Assembly: GCA_934446455.1 (NCBI GenBank)
Contig: CAKSEE010000009.1
Coordinates: forward strand, 1-64,000
Length of the DNA: 64,000 nt
Reading direction: 5' to 3'
Source of the DNA: an uncultured Oscillospiraceae bacterium
Lineage (GTDB): Bacteria; Bacillota; Clostridia; Oscillospirales; Ruminococcaceae
Numbering within the stretch: position 1 is the stretch's first letter; every line of letters begins with the position of its first letter. Both the position numbers and the translations under genes were made by a program. Positions 37,854 through 45,591 of this stretch are shown here, piece after piece. The notes under the pieces were generated by a model. That model saw only the letters and a program-made list of their open reading frames with translations, did not search any database and had not been told where the DNA came from.

Positions 37854-38594
37854 ATGCTATACATAACGGGCGACACTCACGGGGACTTTTCGCGCTTTAA
37901 GAACCCCATGCTGCGAAAGTTGAAAAAGCAGGACGCGCTTATCATCTGCGGCGACTTCGGCTTTATCTGGGACGGCAGCAAGAAGGAGCAGAAGCTTCTG
38001 AAAAAAATAGGCAAGCTGCCATACAACGTGCTTTTCGTGGAGGGCTCCCACGAAAACTACGACCTGCTTGAGCAGTACGAGGTAAGCGACTGGTGCGGCG
38101 GCAAAACGCGTCTTATAAGCGGACGGCTGCGGCAGCTTATGCGCGGGCAGGTGTTCACCATTGCGGAAAAGACCGTGTTCGCGTTTGGCGGCGGGCAGAG
38201 CGACAACACCTACTCCGACCTTATTGAGGGCGAGAACTGGTGGGCGCGCGAAATTCCCACGGACAAGGAGCTTGACGAGGGGCTTGCAAATCTTGAGACC
38301 GCAGGCGGCGACGTGGATTTTGTGGTGACCTACGAGCCGCCCTCGCGCCTGCACGACTTCCTCAACGATGACGCAGGCGACAGAAATCACATAAACACCT
38401 ATCTCAACGCGATATTCGAGAAGCTGACGTTCAAGGGCTGGTTTTTCGGGAAGCTTCATCTTAACAAGCTTATCCCGCCTAAATATTACGCCGTGTACGA
38501 CAAGATAGTCGCGGCGGATTCCACCAGAATAAAAAAGAAAAAAGAGCCAAAGCAGCCCCGCCGGAAGCGGGAAAAGGCTGCGGCGGCAGAGTAA
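37854..38594 (+). CDS. Metallophosphoesterase-fold protein with altered active-site motifs
   Basis: 246 residues; ATG at 37854 with GGAG six bases upstream, preferred over an in-frame TTG at 37842. The first motifs of calcineurin-like phosphoesterases are intact (ITGDTHGDF, ICGDFGFIWDG). The usual GNHE appears as GSHE, the later histidine region reads TYEPPSR where relatives have T-H-x-x-P, and the last motif GHxH reads GKLH. Several metal ligands are therefore missing, and the protein may be a binding or regulatory relic. Lysine/arginine-rich tail (KKKKEPKQPRRKREKAAAAE). Followed 14 bases later by the YdbC-like gene. Confidence 0.75.
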   Translation: MLYITGDTHGDFSRFKNPMLRKLKKQDALIICGDFGFIWDGSKKEQKLLKKIGKLPYNVLFVEGSHENYDLLEQYEVSDWCGGKTRLISGRLRQLMRGQVFTIAEKTVFAFGGGQSDNTYSDLIEGENWWAREIPTDKELDEGLANLETAGGDVDFVVTYEPPSRLHDFLNDDAGDRNHINTYLNAIFEKLTFKGWFFGKLHLNKLIPPKYYAVYDKIVAADSTRIKKKKEPKQPRRKREKAAAAE

Positions 38595-38608
38595 AGGAGA
38601 ACAACATC

Positions 38609-38845
38609 ATGGCAGAAATCACATTTGAAATCACAAAGGAGCTTGGCGTTATTTCCGAAACCGCCAAGGGCTGGACGCGCGAGCTTAACATGGTAAGCTG
38701 GAACGAGCGCGAGCCGAAATACGACATACGCGACTGGTCCCCCGACCACACCCGCATGAGCAAGGGCGTATCCCTCACCGAAGAAGAAATGCAGAAGCTC
38801 GTCGAGCTTTTCAACGCAAGAAACGAAGAAGACACCTTCGAGTAA
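38609..38845 (+). CDS. YdbC/PC4-family single-stranded nucleic-acid-binding protein
   Basis: 78 residues: ITFEITKELGVISETAKGWT, RELNMVSWNEREPKYDIRDW and SPDHTRMSKGVSLTEEEMQK match the bacterial PC4-like (YdbC) fold, which binds single-stranded DNA as a dimer. AAAGGAG precedes the ATG. Same transcript as the metallophosphoesterase-like gene, ending at the terminator at 38949. Confidence 0.8.
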   Translation: MAEITFEITKELGVISETAKGWTRELNMVSWNEREPKYDIRDWSPDHTRMSKGVSLTEEEMQKLVELFNARNEEDTFE

Positions 38846-38900
38846 ACGGCGTGCCTCCGCAGGCAATTCCGGCTGTTTGTGAATTTTTTTGCGCGGGTTT

Positions 38901-39116
38901 TCACACGCGGGCGGCGAAATGTCTATGCTGTATAGCGCGCACATAAAGAGCAGGGACGCAAAGCCCCTGCTTTTTTATGTGCTTTTTCAGCCGGAGGAAA
39001 TCGTGGACAGTCAGCCCGTTCATAAGGTCAGGGTCAGGGTGAAGATACTCGTTGAAAAACTCCATGAACTCATGCGCGGACATCTGCCAATGTGACCGTA
39101 TTTTGCTTTCAGTCAC
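38901..39116 (-). CDS. Doubtful 71-residue reading frame
   Basis: Reads HWQMSAHEFMEFFNEYLHPD and LMNGLTVHDFLRLKKHIKKQ, which look protein-like. The end of the frame runs through the terminator at 38949-38976, and no good ribosome site precedes the GTG or ATG candidates. It could be a truncated gene. The rest of 38846-39377 has no gene; it holds two terminators. Confidence 0.25.
   Translation of the reverse strand: MTESKIRSHWQMSAHEFMEFFNEYLHPDPDLMNGLTVHDFLRLKKHIKKQGLCVPALYVRAIQHRHFAARV
38949..38976 (+). terminator. Terminator of the phosphoesterase-YdbC operon
   Basis: AGCAGGG (38949-38955) pairs with CCCTGCT (38965-38971), followed by TTTTT. Confidence 0.8.
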
Positions 39117-39246
39117 AGGACTATGTTAGCAGAAGCTAACCGCATTATCAACCGATAAAACACATTTTTGTCGATACTGCTGTTTTTCTTTGTATCATTT
39201 GTGCAAATCAGACAATATTCAGAGATGAGATATCAGCAGGTAAACG

Positions 39247-39282
39247 AAAAAGCTCCCGAGAGCCATTTAACTCTCGGGAGCT
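39247..39282 (-). terminator. Terminator of the ABC-LytTR-acyP operon
   Basis: AGCTCCCGAGAG (39251-39262) pairs perfectly with CTCTCGGGAGCT (39271-39282), and on the minus strand is followed by TTTTTCG. Confidence 0.8.
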
Positions 39283-39377
39283 GTCATTATAAGGCGCATT
39301 CATTATCTCGCCTGCCGTGAAATAAGCTCACGGTGAGCTCTACGCTCCGAAATCGTCAGACATTATCCCGTGCGCCG

Positions 39378-39653
39378 TTAAATTATCTCAAAGCCATATC
39401 CGCCCTCCGTCGGGAGATTCTCTGATTCTATACGCTCTATGTATCCCCACGAATGCTCGTCGAGCTGACGGATAACGGCAGCGATATCGGCAGGATAGCC
39501 CTCCGCCTCCATTTCGACAGTCCCGTCGCTGCAATTTTTCACCCAGCCCGTAACTCCATGATTTTTTGCGCTGTAGCAGGCCTTGTACCTGAATCCCACG
39601 CCCTGAACATTTCCGTGGAAAATATAGTGAATGCGCACCTTTTCCATACTCAT
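39378..39653 (-). CDS. acyP: Acylphosphatase
   Basis: 91 residues from the ATG at 39653, spaced eight bases from AGGAG; an ATG six bases earlier overlaps the upstream stop and is too close to the site. HYIFHGNVQGVGFRYKACY carries the phosphate-binding loop with the catalytic arginine, and GVTGWVKNCSDGTVEMEAEG the catalytic asparagine. It hydrolyses acyl phosphates in the cytoplasm. Last gene of a leftward operon, coupled to the C39-like gene. Confidence 0.92.
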   Translation of the reverse strand: MSMEKVRIHYIFHGNVQGVGFRYKACYSAKNHGVTGWVKNCSDGTVEMEAEGYPADIAAVIRQLDEHSWGYIERIESENLPTEGGYGFEII

Positions 39654-39658
39654 TTTCA

Positions 39659-40090
39659 TTACTCCTGTCCGTGCCGTAACTGCCGCTCATCGGCTTCTTC
39701 GCGGGAAAATGGAATGCGGCGGACTGCCCCGCCTGTGTCGGGATAAATCTCCCAATAGAATTTGCGCGCCGATTGCGGGAAGTCGCTTAGCACGCCATGC
39801 TCGGGGTCGTAAAATACGCCGTCGGCATAGAGCGACCAGTGCCAGCAGCGCGGAGTTTCAAGGCTGAGAAGCGCGCATTCGGGAAGGTCGGACGCAGTCT
39901 GCGCCTGCCTGCGTTCGGGGGAGATTTTTATGCCGTGCTCGGTCAGTACGAGCTTCATTTCGCGCAGGTCGGTTTCACGGTCGTTGCCAAGATACTCGCA
40001 GACGTACTGCGCAGTAGTGCCCAGCAGCATTGCAAGCACCGCCTGACCGCACTGCAGGTCGGTGGGCTCGTGGATATATTCAATGTTCAT
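39659..40090 (-). CDS. C39-like papain-fold cysteine peptidase-type protein
   Basis: 143 residues from the ATG at 40090 (AAAGGTGAG in front): MNIEYIHEPTDLQCGQAVLA, then CWHWSLYADGVFYDPEHG. The cysteine in DLQCGQAV, the histidine in WHWSLY and the aspartate in FYDPE form the expected Cys-His-Asp order of the peptidase C39/papain-like fold. No signal peptide, so it acts in the cytoplasm; substrate unknown. Its stop overlaps the acylphosphatase ATG region (TAATG). Confidence 0.65.
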   Translation of the reverse strand: MNIEYIHEPTDLQCGQAVLAMLLGTTAQYVCEYLGNDRETDLREMKLVLTEHGIKISPERRQAQTASDLPECALLSLETPRCWHWSLYADGVFYDPEHGVLSDFPQSARKFYWEIYPDTGGAVRRIPFSREEADERQLRHGQE

Positions 40091-40226
40091 TTTCTCACCT
40101 TTTCTCAAAACCGCAGGATTCATACCCGACGCTTGTTGCCGCAGCTTTAACGCCCGCCCGCGTGTGAAAACCCGCGCCGAAACGGCGCATTCAGCCGGAA
40201 CTGCCCGCGGGGGCACCCCGCCCGCC

Positions 40227-40649
40227 CTATTTGTCCCTGCGTTTGCGTTCCTTCAGCGCGCTGTTAAGCTCGTCTGCGGAGCGCCTGCTGCCGATGTAGG
40301 TTGTAACGACCGAAAACGCGTACACCACTCCTATGCTCGCCATCATGCACAGACAGCCCGTGAATGTGGGGACGTACCACCCGAACGCCGCTCCCGCTGT
40401 GAGGATAAACGCGCTTATCAGCACAAAATGTATGCAGTAGCGCACCACCCATTCTCTGCGGGAAATGTCCCTGTCGGGGAGAAGTGCCATGCTTAAAAGC
40501 GTGGTAACCGCGCCGCACAGCAGTATCTGCCAGAGGATATCGCTCGTCCACATCTCAACTCCGAGGATTTTGAGTATTACGGCGCATACGATAGTCACGC
40601 CCGTGGTTACCTTTGTAAACAGCCCGATGAAATATTGCAGATACTTCAT
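40227..40649 (-). CDS. DUF3021 membrane protein
   Basis: 140 residues with four predicted membrane helices (GLFTKVTTGVTIVCAVILKI, ILLCGAVTTLLSMALLP, HFVLISAFILTAGAAFGWYV, CLCMMASIGVVYAFSVVTTY) and a basic C-terminal tail. The order LytTR regulator then DUF3021 is a common Firmicutes pair in which the membrane protein modulates the regulator. Starts three bases after the LytTR stop. Confidence 0.8.
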   Translation of the reverse strand: MKYLQYFIGLFTKVTTGVTIVCAVILKILGVEMWTSDILWQILLCGAVTTLLSMALLPDRDISRREWVVRYCIHFVLISAFILTAGAAFGWYVPTFTGCLCMMASIGVVYAFSVVTTYIGSRRSADELNSALKERKRRDK

Positions 40650-40652
40650 GCC

Positions 40653-41096
40653 TCAGCCTCCTATCCCAAGCTTCTTTTTAAGCGCAGGAACATACTGCCG
40701 CGAGATTATCACGCGCTCGCCGTTGTCAAGCACCGCCTCGAAGCGGCCGTTGAAGCTCGGCGTAAGGCGCGAAATCTTTTCAAGGCTTACTATTACCGAC
40801 TTTGAAATGCGCAGGAAGTCCGTATTTTCAAACTGCTGCTCCAGCTCGTAGAGCTTGCGGCGTATCTCGCACACGCGCTTCTCGCAGTACACAAACACCT
40901 TGTCGTCAACCGCCTCAAAATAGTAAACGTCCTTCGGCTCTATCATCACTATGCTGCCGTCCTCTGTGCAGCTCAGCTTGTCGCGCCGCGATTTGAGCGC
41001 GTATATCAGCCGCATTACCTCCTCGTCCGGGACGGCGCAGCGTATGATTATCTGCTCCTCCCCGCCCTCGGGCAGGTCCTCTATCGTTATCCTTAT
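40653..41096 (-). CDS. LytTR DNA-binding regulator with apparent AUA start
   Basis: 148 residues if begun at the ATA at 41096: IRITIEDLPEGGEEQIIIRC followed by AVPDEEVMRLIYALKSRRDK is what LytTR proteins paired with DUF3021 look like at the N-terminus. The LytTR domain covers the last ~100 residues (YYFEAVDDKVFVYCEKRVCE, FLRISKSVIVSLEKISRLTP). GGGGGAG lies nine bases before the ATA. A TGA stands three codons upstream, so there is no ATG, GTG or TTG before the internal ATG at 41015, whose ribosome site is too close. It controls its own operon and the ABC exporter by analogy with the family. Confidence 0.8.
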   Translation of the reverse strand: MRITIEDLPEGGEEQIIIRCAVPDEEVMRLIYALKSRRDKLSCTEDGSIVMIEPKDVYYFEAVDDKVFVYCEKRVCEIRRKLYELEQQFENTDFLRISKSVIVSLEKISRLTPSFNGRFEAVLDNGERVIISRQYVPALKKKLGIGG

Positions 41097-41126
41097 GGCA
41101 AATCACTCCCCCGCCGCCTGCACGCG

Positions 41127-42038
41127 TTATCTGTCGGACTGCGCGCGCCTTTTCGAGATAAGCGCGGCAGCTACTGCAAATATTATACCATATCCTGCAA
41201 GAATTGCAAGCTGCAATCCCGTGCCAATCTCAGTTTCACCGAATTTCAGCGTTATTCCCATGGCGTCGCTGTATTCGCTGACAAGCGCTTCGGGCGCGCC
41301 CCCGAACGTCTGCGCAAGCGCGCTTTCGGTAAGAATGCTGCGGAATAACGAGCAGCCGTATATCGTCGGCAGGCACCTGAGCACCGTCTGCACAGCCTCG
41401 GGCAGAGTGCCTATGGGCAGATATATTCCGCCGATAAAGCCAACGAGCGTTCCTATAAGCGTTGCGAAGCCCGACCATGCGCCCTCCGTCCTGACAAGCG
41501 AAGCCGCAAAATACAATACCCCCGCGCAGGTAAAGCTGTTGAGCGCTATCGTGCCTATAAGCCCGAGCTGTCCCGCCATACCGGGAAGCTGAGCGCCGTT
41601 CGCCGCCGCGAAAATCTCGCCCGCCGCAAGCGTTATAAGGCAGATGAACACAGACGCCGCCCACGACGAGAATATGTACCCGAGCGCAAGGCTCACACGG
41701 CTTATCGGCGCCGTTCTGAAGCTGTTGAGACGCCCGCGCGCCGCGTCGTTTATCATGATGGAAAGCGTCATTGTAGTGACGGTAACGCCGTTCACGCAGA
41801 GCACGCCGCCGGTCGTCCACAGCAGAACCAGCAGCTTTGCGTTCTTGCCGTTGTCGTCCGCAGAGCCGAGCCCGTACTGCGCAAGCAGGTCCGTTATCGA
41901 ATTGACGTTCATGTCCCCGAGGAACACCAGCATAAGCACGATTACGATAAGCATGGAAAGCAGCGAAAAAAACACCGCCGACCTGTCCCGAAGATATATT
42001 TTTATGTTTCTGCCCGCAAGCTTAAGTATCTTACTCAT
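41127..42038 (-). CDS. ABC-2 type transporter permease
   Basis: 303 residues, six predicted membrane helices with a short cytoplasmic N-terminus (MSKILKLAGRNIKIYLRDRS) and a large extracellular loop after the first helix (NVNSITDLLAQYGLG). ABC-2 family of drug, lipid or polysaccharide exporters. Start overlaps the ATPase stop by four bases. Partner of the ATPase at 42035. Confidence 0.87.
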   Translation of the reverse strand: MSKILKLAGRNIKIYLRDRSAVFFSLLSMLIVIVLMLVFLGDMNVNSITDLLAQYGLGSADDNGKNAKLLVLLWTTGGVLCVNGVTVTTMTLSIMINDAARGRLNSFRTAPISRVSLALGYIFSSWAASVFICLITLAAGEIFAAANGAQLPGMAGQLGLIGTIALNSFTCAGVLYFAASLVRTEGAWSGFATLIGTLVGFIGGIYLPIGTLPEAVQTVLRCLPTIYGCSLFRSILTESALAQTFGGAPEALVSEYSDAMGITLKFGETEIGTGLQLAILAGYGIIFAVAAALISKRRAQSDR

Positions 42039-42940
42039 GTCCTGTCCTCCGTTGTATCAAGCTTTCTTCCCGCAGCGTTAAGGAACACATCGTCCATTGT
42101 GCCGTTTATCACCTCAAAGCCGTCTATATCGCCGCGCACCCTGTCAAGCACCGCAAGCGCGTCAAGCGTGCGCGAAAGCTCCATGCTGTAGCCGTAGCTT
42201 TCCCGCGTAAGCCCATGCGCCGCAAGCTCGCGCTCGGTGTAAAGCCGCAGCTTGTCGCGCGCGTATTGCTCCTTAAGCTCAAACGGCGAGCCCTGCGCGC
42301 ATATCCTGCCGCTCTCAAGTATCACGATATCGTCCGCAGCGGCGGCTTCCTCCATGTAGTGGGTGGTGAGGAACACCGTCATGCCCTCCCTGCGAAGCTG
42401 CGCCACGCTCTCCCACACGCTCTTGCGGGTTGCGGGGTCAAGCCCCGTCGTCGGCTCGTCAAGGAAGAGCAGCTCGGGCGTGTGCATGAGCGCAGCGGCT
42501 ATCTCGCAGCGCCGCTTCTGCCCGCCCGAAAGCGTTTTGTAGCGCTTGTCCTCAACGTCCCCGAGCGAAAGAATGTCGCACACGCGCCCGAAATTTTCAA
42601 GGCACTTCACGCGGCTCTCGCCGTATATCGCGCCGCGCAGCAGCAGATTCTCACGCACGGTGAGCATTTCATCAAGGCAGTTGTTCTGATACACTATGCC
42701 TATCCTGCGGCGGATCTCGTCATCATGCTTTCCAAGCTCAAACCCGCATACCGAAGCGCTGCCGCTCGTGGGGGCTATAAGCGTTGAGAGCATATTTATC
42801 GTTGTGGATTTGCCCGCGCCGTTCACCCCGAGGAAGCCGAAAAAGCCGCCCCTTTTCGCAGTGAAGCTTATGCCGTCGACCGCCCTGTGCGTGCCGTAAA
42901 CCTTTGTGAGTTCATGTACTTCAATTATGTTTTCGTTCAT
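42035..42940 (-). CDS. ABC transporter ATP-binding protein (ABC-2/DrrA type)
   Basis: 301 residues. Walker A GVNGAGKST, Q-loop VYQNNCLDEMLT, signature LSGGQKRR, Walker B LLFLDEPTTGLDP, H-loop TTHYMEEA, and a C-terminal DrrA-like extension (GDIDGFEVINGTMDDVFLNA). It energises export by the permease of the same operon. The operon continues with LytTR and DUF3021, a frequent set for stress- or antimicrobial-inducible exporters. Confidence 0.9.
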   Translation of the reverse strand: MNENIIEVHELTKVYGTHRAVDGISFTAKRGGFFGFLGVNGAGKSTTINMLSTLIAPTSGSASVCGFELGKHDDEIRRRIGIVYQNNCLDEMLTVRENLLLRGAIYGESRVKCLENFGRVCDILSLGDVEDKRYKTLSGGQKRRCEIAAALMHTPELLFLDEPTTGLDPATRKSVWESVAQLRREGMTVFLTTHYMEEAAAADDIVILESGRICAQGSPFELKEQYARDKLRLYTERELAAHGLTRESYGYSMELSRTLDALAVLDRVRGDIDGFEVINGTMDDVFLNAAGRKLDTTEDRT

Positions 42941-42969
42941 GCCGTACCGCCCTTTCTGTCTGTGAGCCT

Positions 42970-42998
42970 ATTGTAGCACACCTCCGCCGCCTTTTCAA
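42970..42998 (-). promoter_or_regulatory. Promoter of the ABC-LytTR operon
   Basis: TTGAAA (42998-42993), 17 bases, TACAAT (42975-42970) on the minus strand, 29 bases before the ATG. No LytTR-type direct repeat was convincingly identified. Confidence 0.65.
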
Positions 42999-43184
42999 GC
43001 GATTTTCCGCAAGCTGCGCAATGCGCCCGCCAGCTTGCACGGGCGGGCGGTGAAATGCAGGGCGCAGGCTGAGCGCGCGCAGCCCCCGTCCCGACGACTG
43101 GGCTTGATTTCCCGCGCGGAATGTGGTACAATAGCCTATAGCGCCGTGCGAAGCAGAGTTCACGCGCGGCGGAAGGAGCGTTCT

Positions 43185-43736
43185 ATGAAAATAACACTTA
43201 CCCCCTGCCCGCCCGAGCATATGGCGGCGGCGCGCAGGCTTTACAATACGGCGTTTCCGAAAGAGGAGCGCGCGCCGTTCTTCTTCCTTAAAGCGAGGGC
43301 GAAAAAGGGAAAGGCGCAGCTTTTCGCGGCGCTTGACGGCGGACAGTTCGCGGGGCTTGCATACGTTGTTACGCTTGAGGACATGACGTACCTGTTCTAC
43401 CTTGCGGTGGTTGAGGAGCTGCGCGGGCAGGGCGCGGGCGGGGCTATAATCGCGGCGCTTAAGGAGCGCTACCCGCATAGCCGCATTTTCCTCTCGCGTG
43501 AGCAGCTTGACGAAAACGCCGCGAATCTCCCGCAGCGCTTGGCGCGCAGGGAATTCTACCTTAAAAACGGGTTTACGGACATGGGCGCGTGCGTGCAGGA
43601 AGCGAAAATGACATACGACGTTATGGGCATCGGCGGCAGGGTCTCCCCGCAGGAGTACGACAGGCTCATAACATCGTGGTCGGGGCGGCTTGTGAGAGGG
43701 CTGTTCACCATGCGGCTTTACGAGGTGGGGCAATGA
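43185..43736 (+). CDS. GNAT-family N-acetyltransferase
   Basis: 183 residues from the ATG at 43185 (GGAAGGAGCG in front). YLAVVEELRGQGAGGAIIAA is the acetyl-CoA-binding motif A, and LARREFYLKNGFTDMGACVQ the C-terminal part. Acceptor unknown. Stop overlaps the DUF523 start (ATGA), so the two are coupled. Confidence 0.82.
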   Translation: MKITLTPCPPEHMAAARRLYNTAFPKEERAPFFFLKARAKKGKAQLFAALDGGQFAGLAYVVTLEDMTYLFYLAVVEELRGQGAGGAIIAALKERYPHSRIFLSREQLDENAANLPQRLARREFYLKNGFTDMGACVQEAKMTYDVMGIGGRVSPQEYDRLITSWSGRLVRGLFTMRLYEVGQ

Positions 43737-44188
43737 GGATTCTTGTAAGCGCCTGCCTTTTGGGCGAGAAGTGCCGCTACGACGGCGGCTCGCGCGAGTG
43801 TACGCACCCGATATTCACCAAATGGCGGGACGACGGCGCGCTTGTGCCGATTTGTCCCGAGGTGCGCGGTGGGCTTCCCGTGCCGCGAACGCCCTGCGAA
43901 CGGCGCGGCACGGCTGTCGTGTCGCGCGGCGGAGAGGACTTCACCGCGCAGTACCTCGCGGGGGCGCAGGCGGCGGTAAGGCTTGCTCAGGAATGCGGCG
44001 CGGCGCTCTGCGTGCTTAAGGAGAACAGCCCCTCGTGCGGGGCGAACCTCATATACGACGGCACATTCAGCGGCAGAACGGTTCGCGGACAGGGGCTTGC
44101 GGCGGAGCTTCTGCGGCAGGCGGGGTTCGCGGTGTTCAGCGAAAACGAGCTTGAAGCGGCGGCGGAGTTCCTCGCGCGGGGAGAATAA
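43733..44188 (+). CDS. DUF523 family protein
   Basis: 151 residues: MRILVSACLLGEKCRYDGGS, VPICPEVRGGLPVPRTPCER, ALCVLKENSPSCGANLIYDG. The conserved cysteines (SACLLG, PEVxGG-LPxPRxPxE, SPSCG) identify DUF523, a widespread family likely to bind metal or a cofactor, without a known reaction. No signal peptide. Confidence 0.85.
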   Translation: MRILVSACLLGEKCRYDGGSRECTHPIFTKWRDDGALVPICPEVRGGLPVPRTPCERRGTAVVSRGGEDFTAQYLAGAQAAVRLAQECGAALCVLKENSPSCGANLIYDGTFSGRTVRGQGLAAELLRQAGFAVFSENELEAAAEFLARGE

Positions 44189-44362
44189 ACGTTACGCCCG
44201 CGGAGCGCAGAAAAATGTGCGCTTCACGGGCGGTTTATGCCGCAAAATGCGGTTGATAGCAAAAGCCGCCGACAAGTAATGATACACTATTTCAATGCGC
44301 ATTATTCTCCTACAAAAATACAGTGCGGTTTTTGTGTACTTCTACGAAAATCAATTTCATGC

Positions 44363-44392
44363 TTGACAAGAAGCGTATTGACACATTATAAT
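44363..44392 (+). promoter_or_regulatory. Promoter of the 44460 lipoprotein gene
   Basis: TTGACA (44363-44368), 18-base spacer, TATAAT (44387-44392), 67 bases before the ATG. Confidence 0.75.
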
Positions 44393-44459
44393 TGTATCAA
44401 GGCAGATAAAGTGGTATCTGCTTAAAACCGCGGTTATCTGAACAGAGGAGGTGCCGCCA

Positions 44460-45350
44460 ATGAACCTCGCCCGCATTATTCCCCTGTGCCTCTCGCTGTG
44501 CCTGCTGTGTTCATGCGCGGGCGCGGACTACAGCGAGAGTACACAGCTCCCAACTGAAGAGAGCATTGCTTCAGATGAGATTGCGCCTTTCACAGAAAGC
44601 ACATCTGACGAAAGTGCTGCTACAGATGAACTCTCTGCCACAGAAGAAGCCGCGCTTGATTCCAACGAAAAGTATCACGGCTTCTACGAATATGAAAGCA
44701 GTCTTAACCCCGAGGAATGCTCGCCGATAGACAAGTCGCTTGACTGTGAACAGCTTCTTCTTGACAGGGCGGAGGCTCTGCACAGGCTTATGGCGGACTA
44801 CATGAATTATGTTGATTGTTTGGTTTATGAGGTAGACCGCAACAAATCCGAGCCGATAGGCGGTCAAGCGGTCAAATACCCGATAACGCAAAGCGAGTTC
44901 AAGACCTATGCCGAGTTTAAGGCGCTTTTTGCCGATTCAATTTACGGCGATTTCTTTGACAAGGTTTGCACCAAAGATTGCCCCAGAATGCTTGAAGAGG
45001 ACGGTCATATGTACTATGTTGCCCCATCGAGTGGCTACGGAGTAGACTGCGTTGAAACATGGTACTTAAGCACCACCGTCACCGACTACGAAATTATCGG
45101 TCATTTTGTACTATTAAGAGGAACCTATGTATACCCCGAGGAACTCAATACTCCCGAATACCTTAACAACGTTGATAACTACGAATTTTACGACATAACC
45201 GTACAAAATGTTGACGGGGAATACTTGCTGACAGACTGTTACGGTTCTAAGGGCTACGACTACTATCGCAGCCACGGCTGGCTTTACAACAAGCACTGGG
45301 CGGACCGCAGCCTTATCACAAATCCTGCGGTTAAGCCCGCGTTTCCTTAA
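44460..45350 (+). CDS. Secreted lipoprotein of unknown function
   Basis: 296 residues from the ATG at 44460 (GGAGG eight bases upstream). Signal peptide with lipobox (IIPLCLSLCLLCSCAGADYS), an S/T/E-rich linker to about residue 75, and a C-terminal domain of ~200 residues with YGDFFDKVCTKDCPRMLEED and VETWYLSTTVTDYEIIGHFV. The domain loosely recalls IseA-type or other NTF2-like extracellular proteins, but I cannot assign it. Four cysteines in the domain could form disulfides. Monocistronic. Confidence 0.65.
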   Translation: MNLARIIPLCLSLCLLCSCAGADYSESTQLPTEESIASDEIAPFTESTSDESAATDELSATEEAALDSNEKYHGFYEYESSLNPEECSPIDKSLDCEQLLLDRAEALHRLMADYMNYVDCLVYEVDRNKSEPIGGQAVKYPITQSEFKTYAEFKALFADSIYGDFFDKVCTKDCPRMLEEDGHMYYVAPSSGYGVDCVETWYLSTTVTDYEIIGHFVLLRGTYVYPEELNTPEYLNNVDNYEFYDITVQNVDGEYLLTDCYGSKGYDYYRSHGWLYNKHWADRSLITNPAVKPAFP

Positions 45351-45461
45351 GTACGGGTGATTTTTACAGCCCTGCCCCCCGCTCACGGCTGACAGGCGCT
45401 GCAGGGGCAGGTAAAAAGTCCTGCCGCGGCGGGCGTATTAGCGGCGTTATCCGAATAAACA

Positions 45462-45492
45462 AGCCTCTTTGCGGCATTACCGCAGAGAGGCT
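45462..45492 (+). terminator. Terminator after the 44460 lipoprotein gene
   Basis: AGCCTCTTTGCGG (45462-45474) pairs with CCGCAGAGAGGCT (45480-45492), followed by CTGTTATTAT. It can act in both directions between the convergent genes. Confidence 0.7.
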
Positions 45493-45543
45493 CTGTTATT
45501 ATATCGAATACCCCGAAAATGAGCTGCTCAGAACCAAGCCGAA

Positions 45544-45567
45544 TGGGCGCACATTCCCGTGCGCCCA
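45544..45567 (-). terminator. Terminator of the dockerin protein gene
   Basis: TGGGCGCAC (45544-45552) pairs with GTGCGCCCA (45559-45567), about 25 bases after the minus-strand stop. The T-tract is weak. Confidence 0.6.
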
Positions 45568-45591
45568 TCATCTTGTTCAGTTTCGAGTAAT

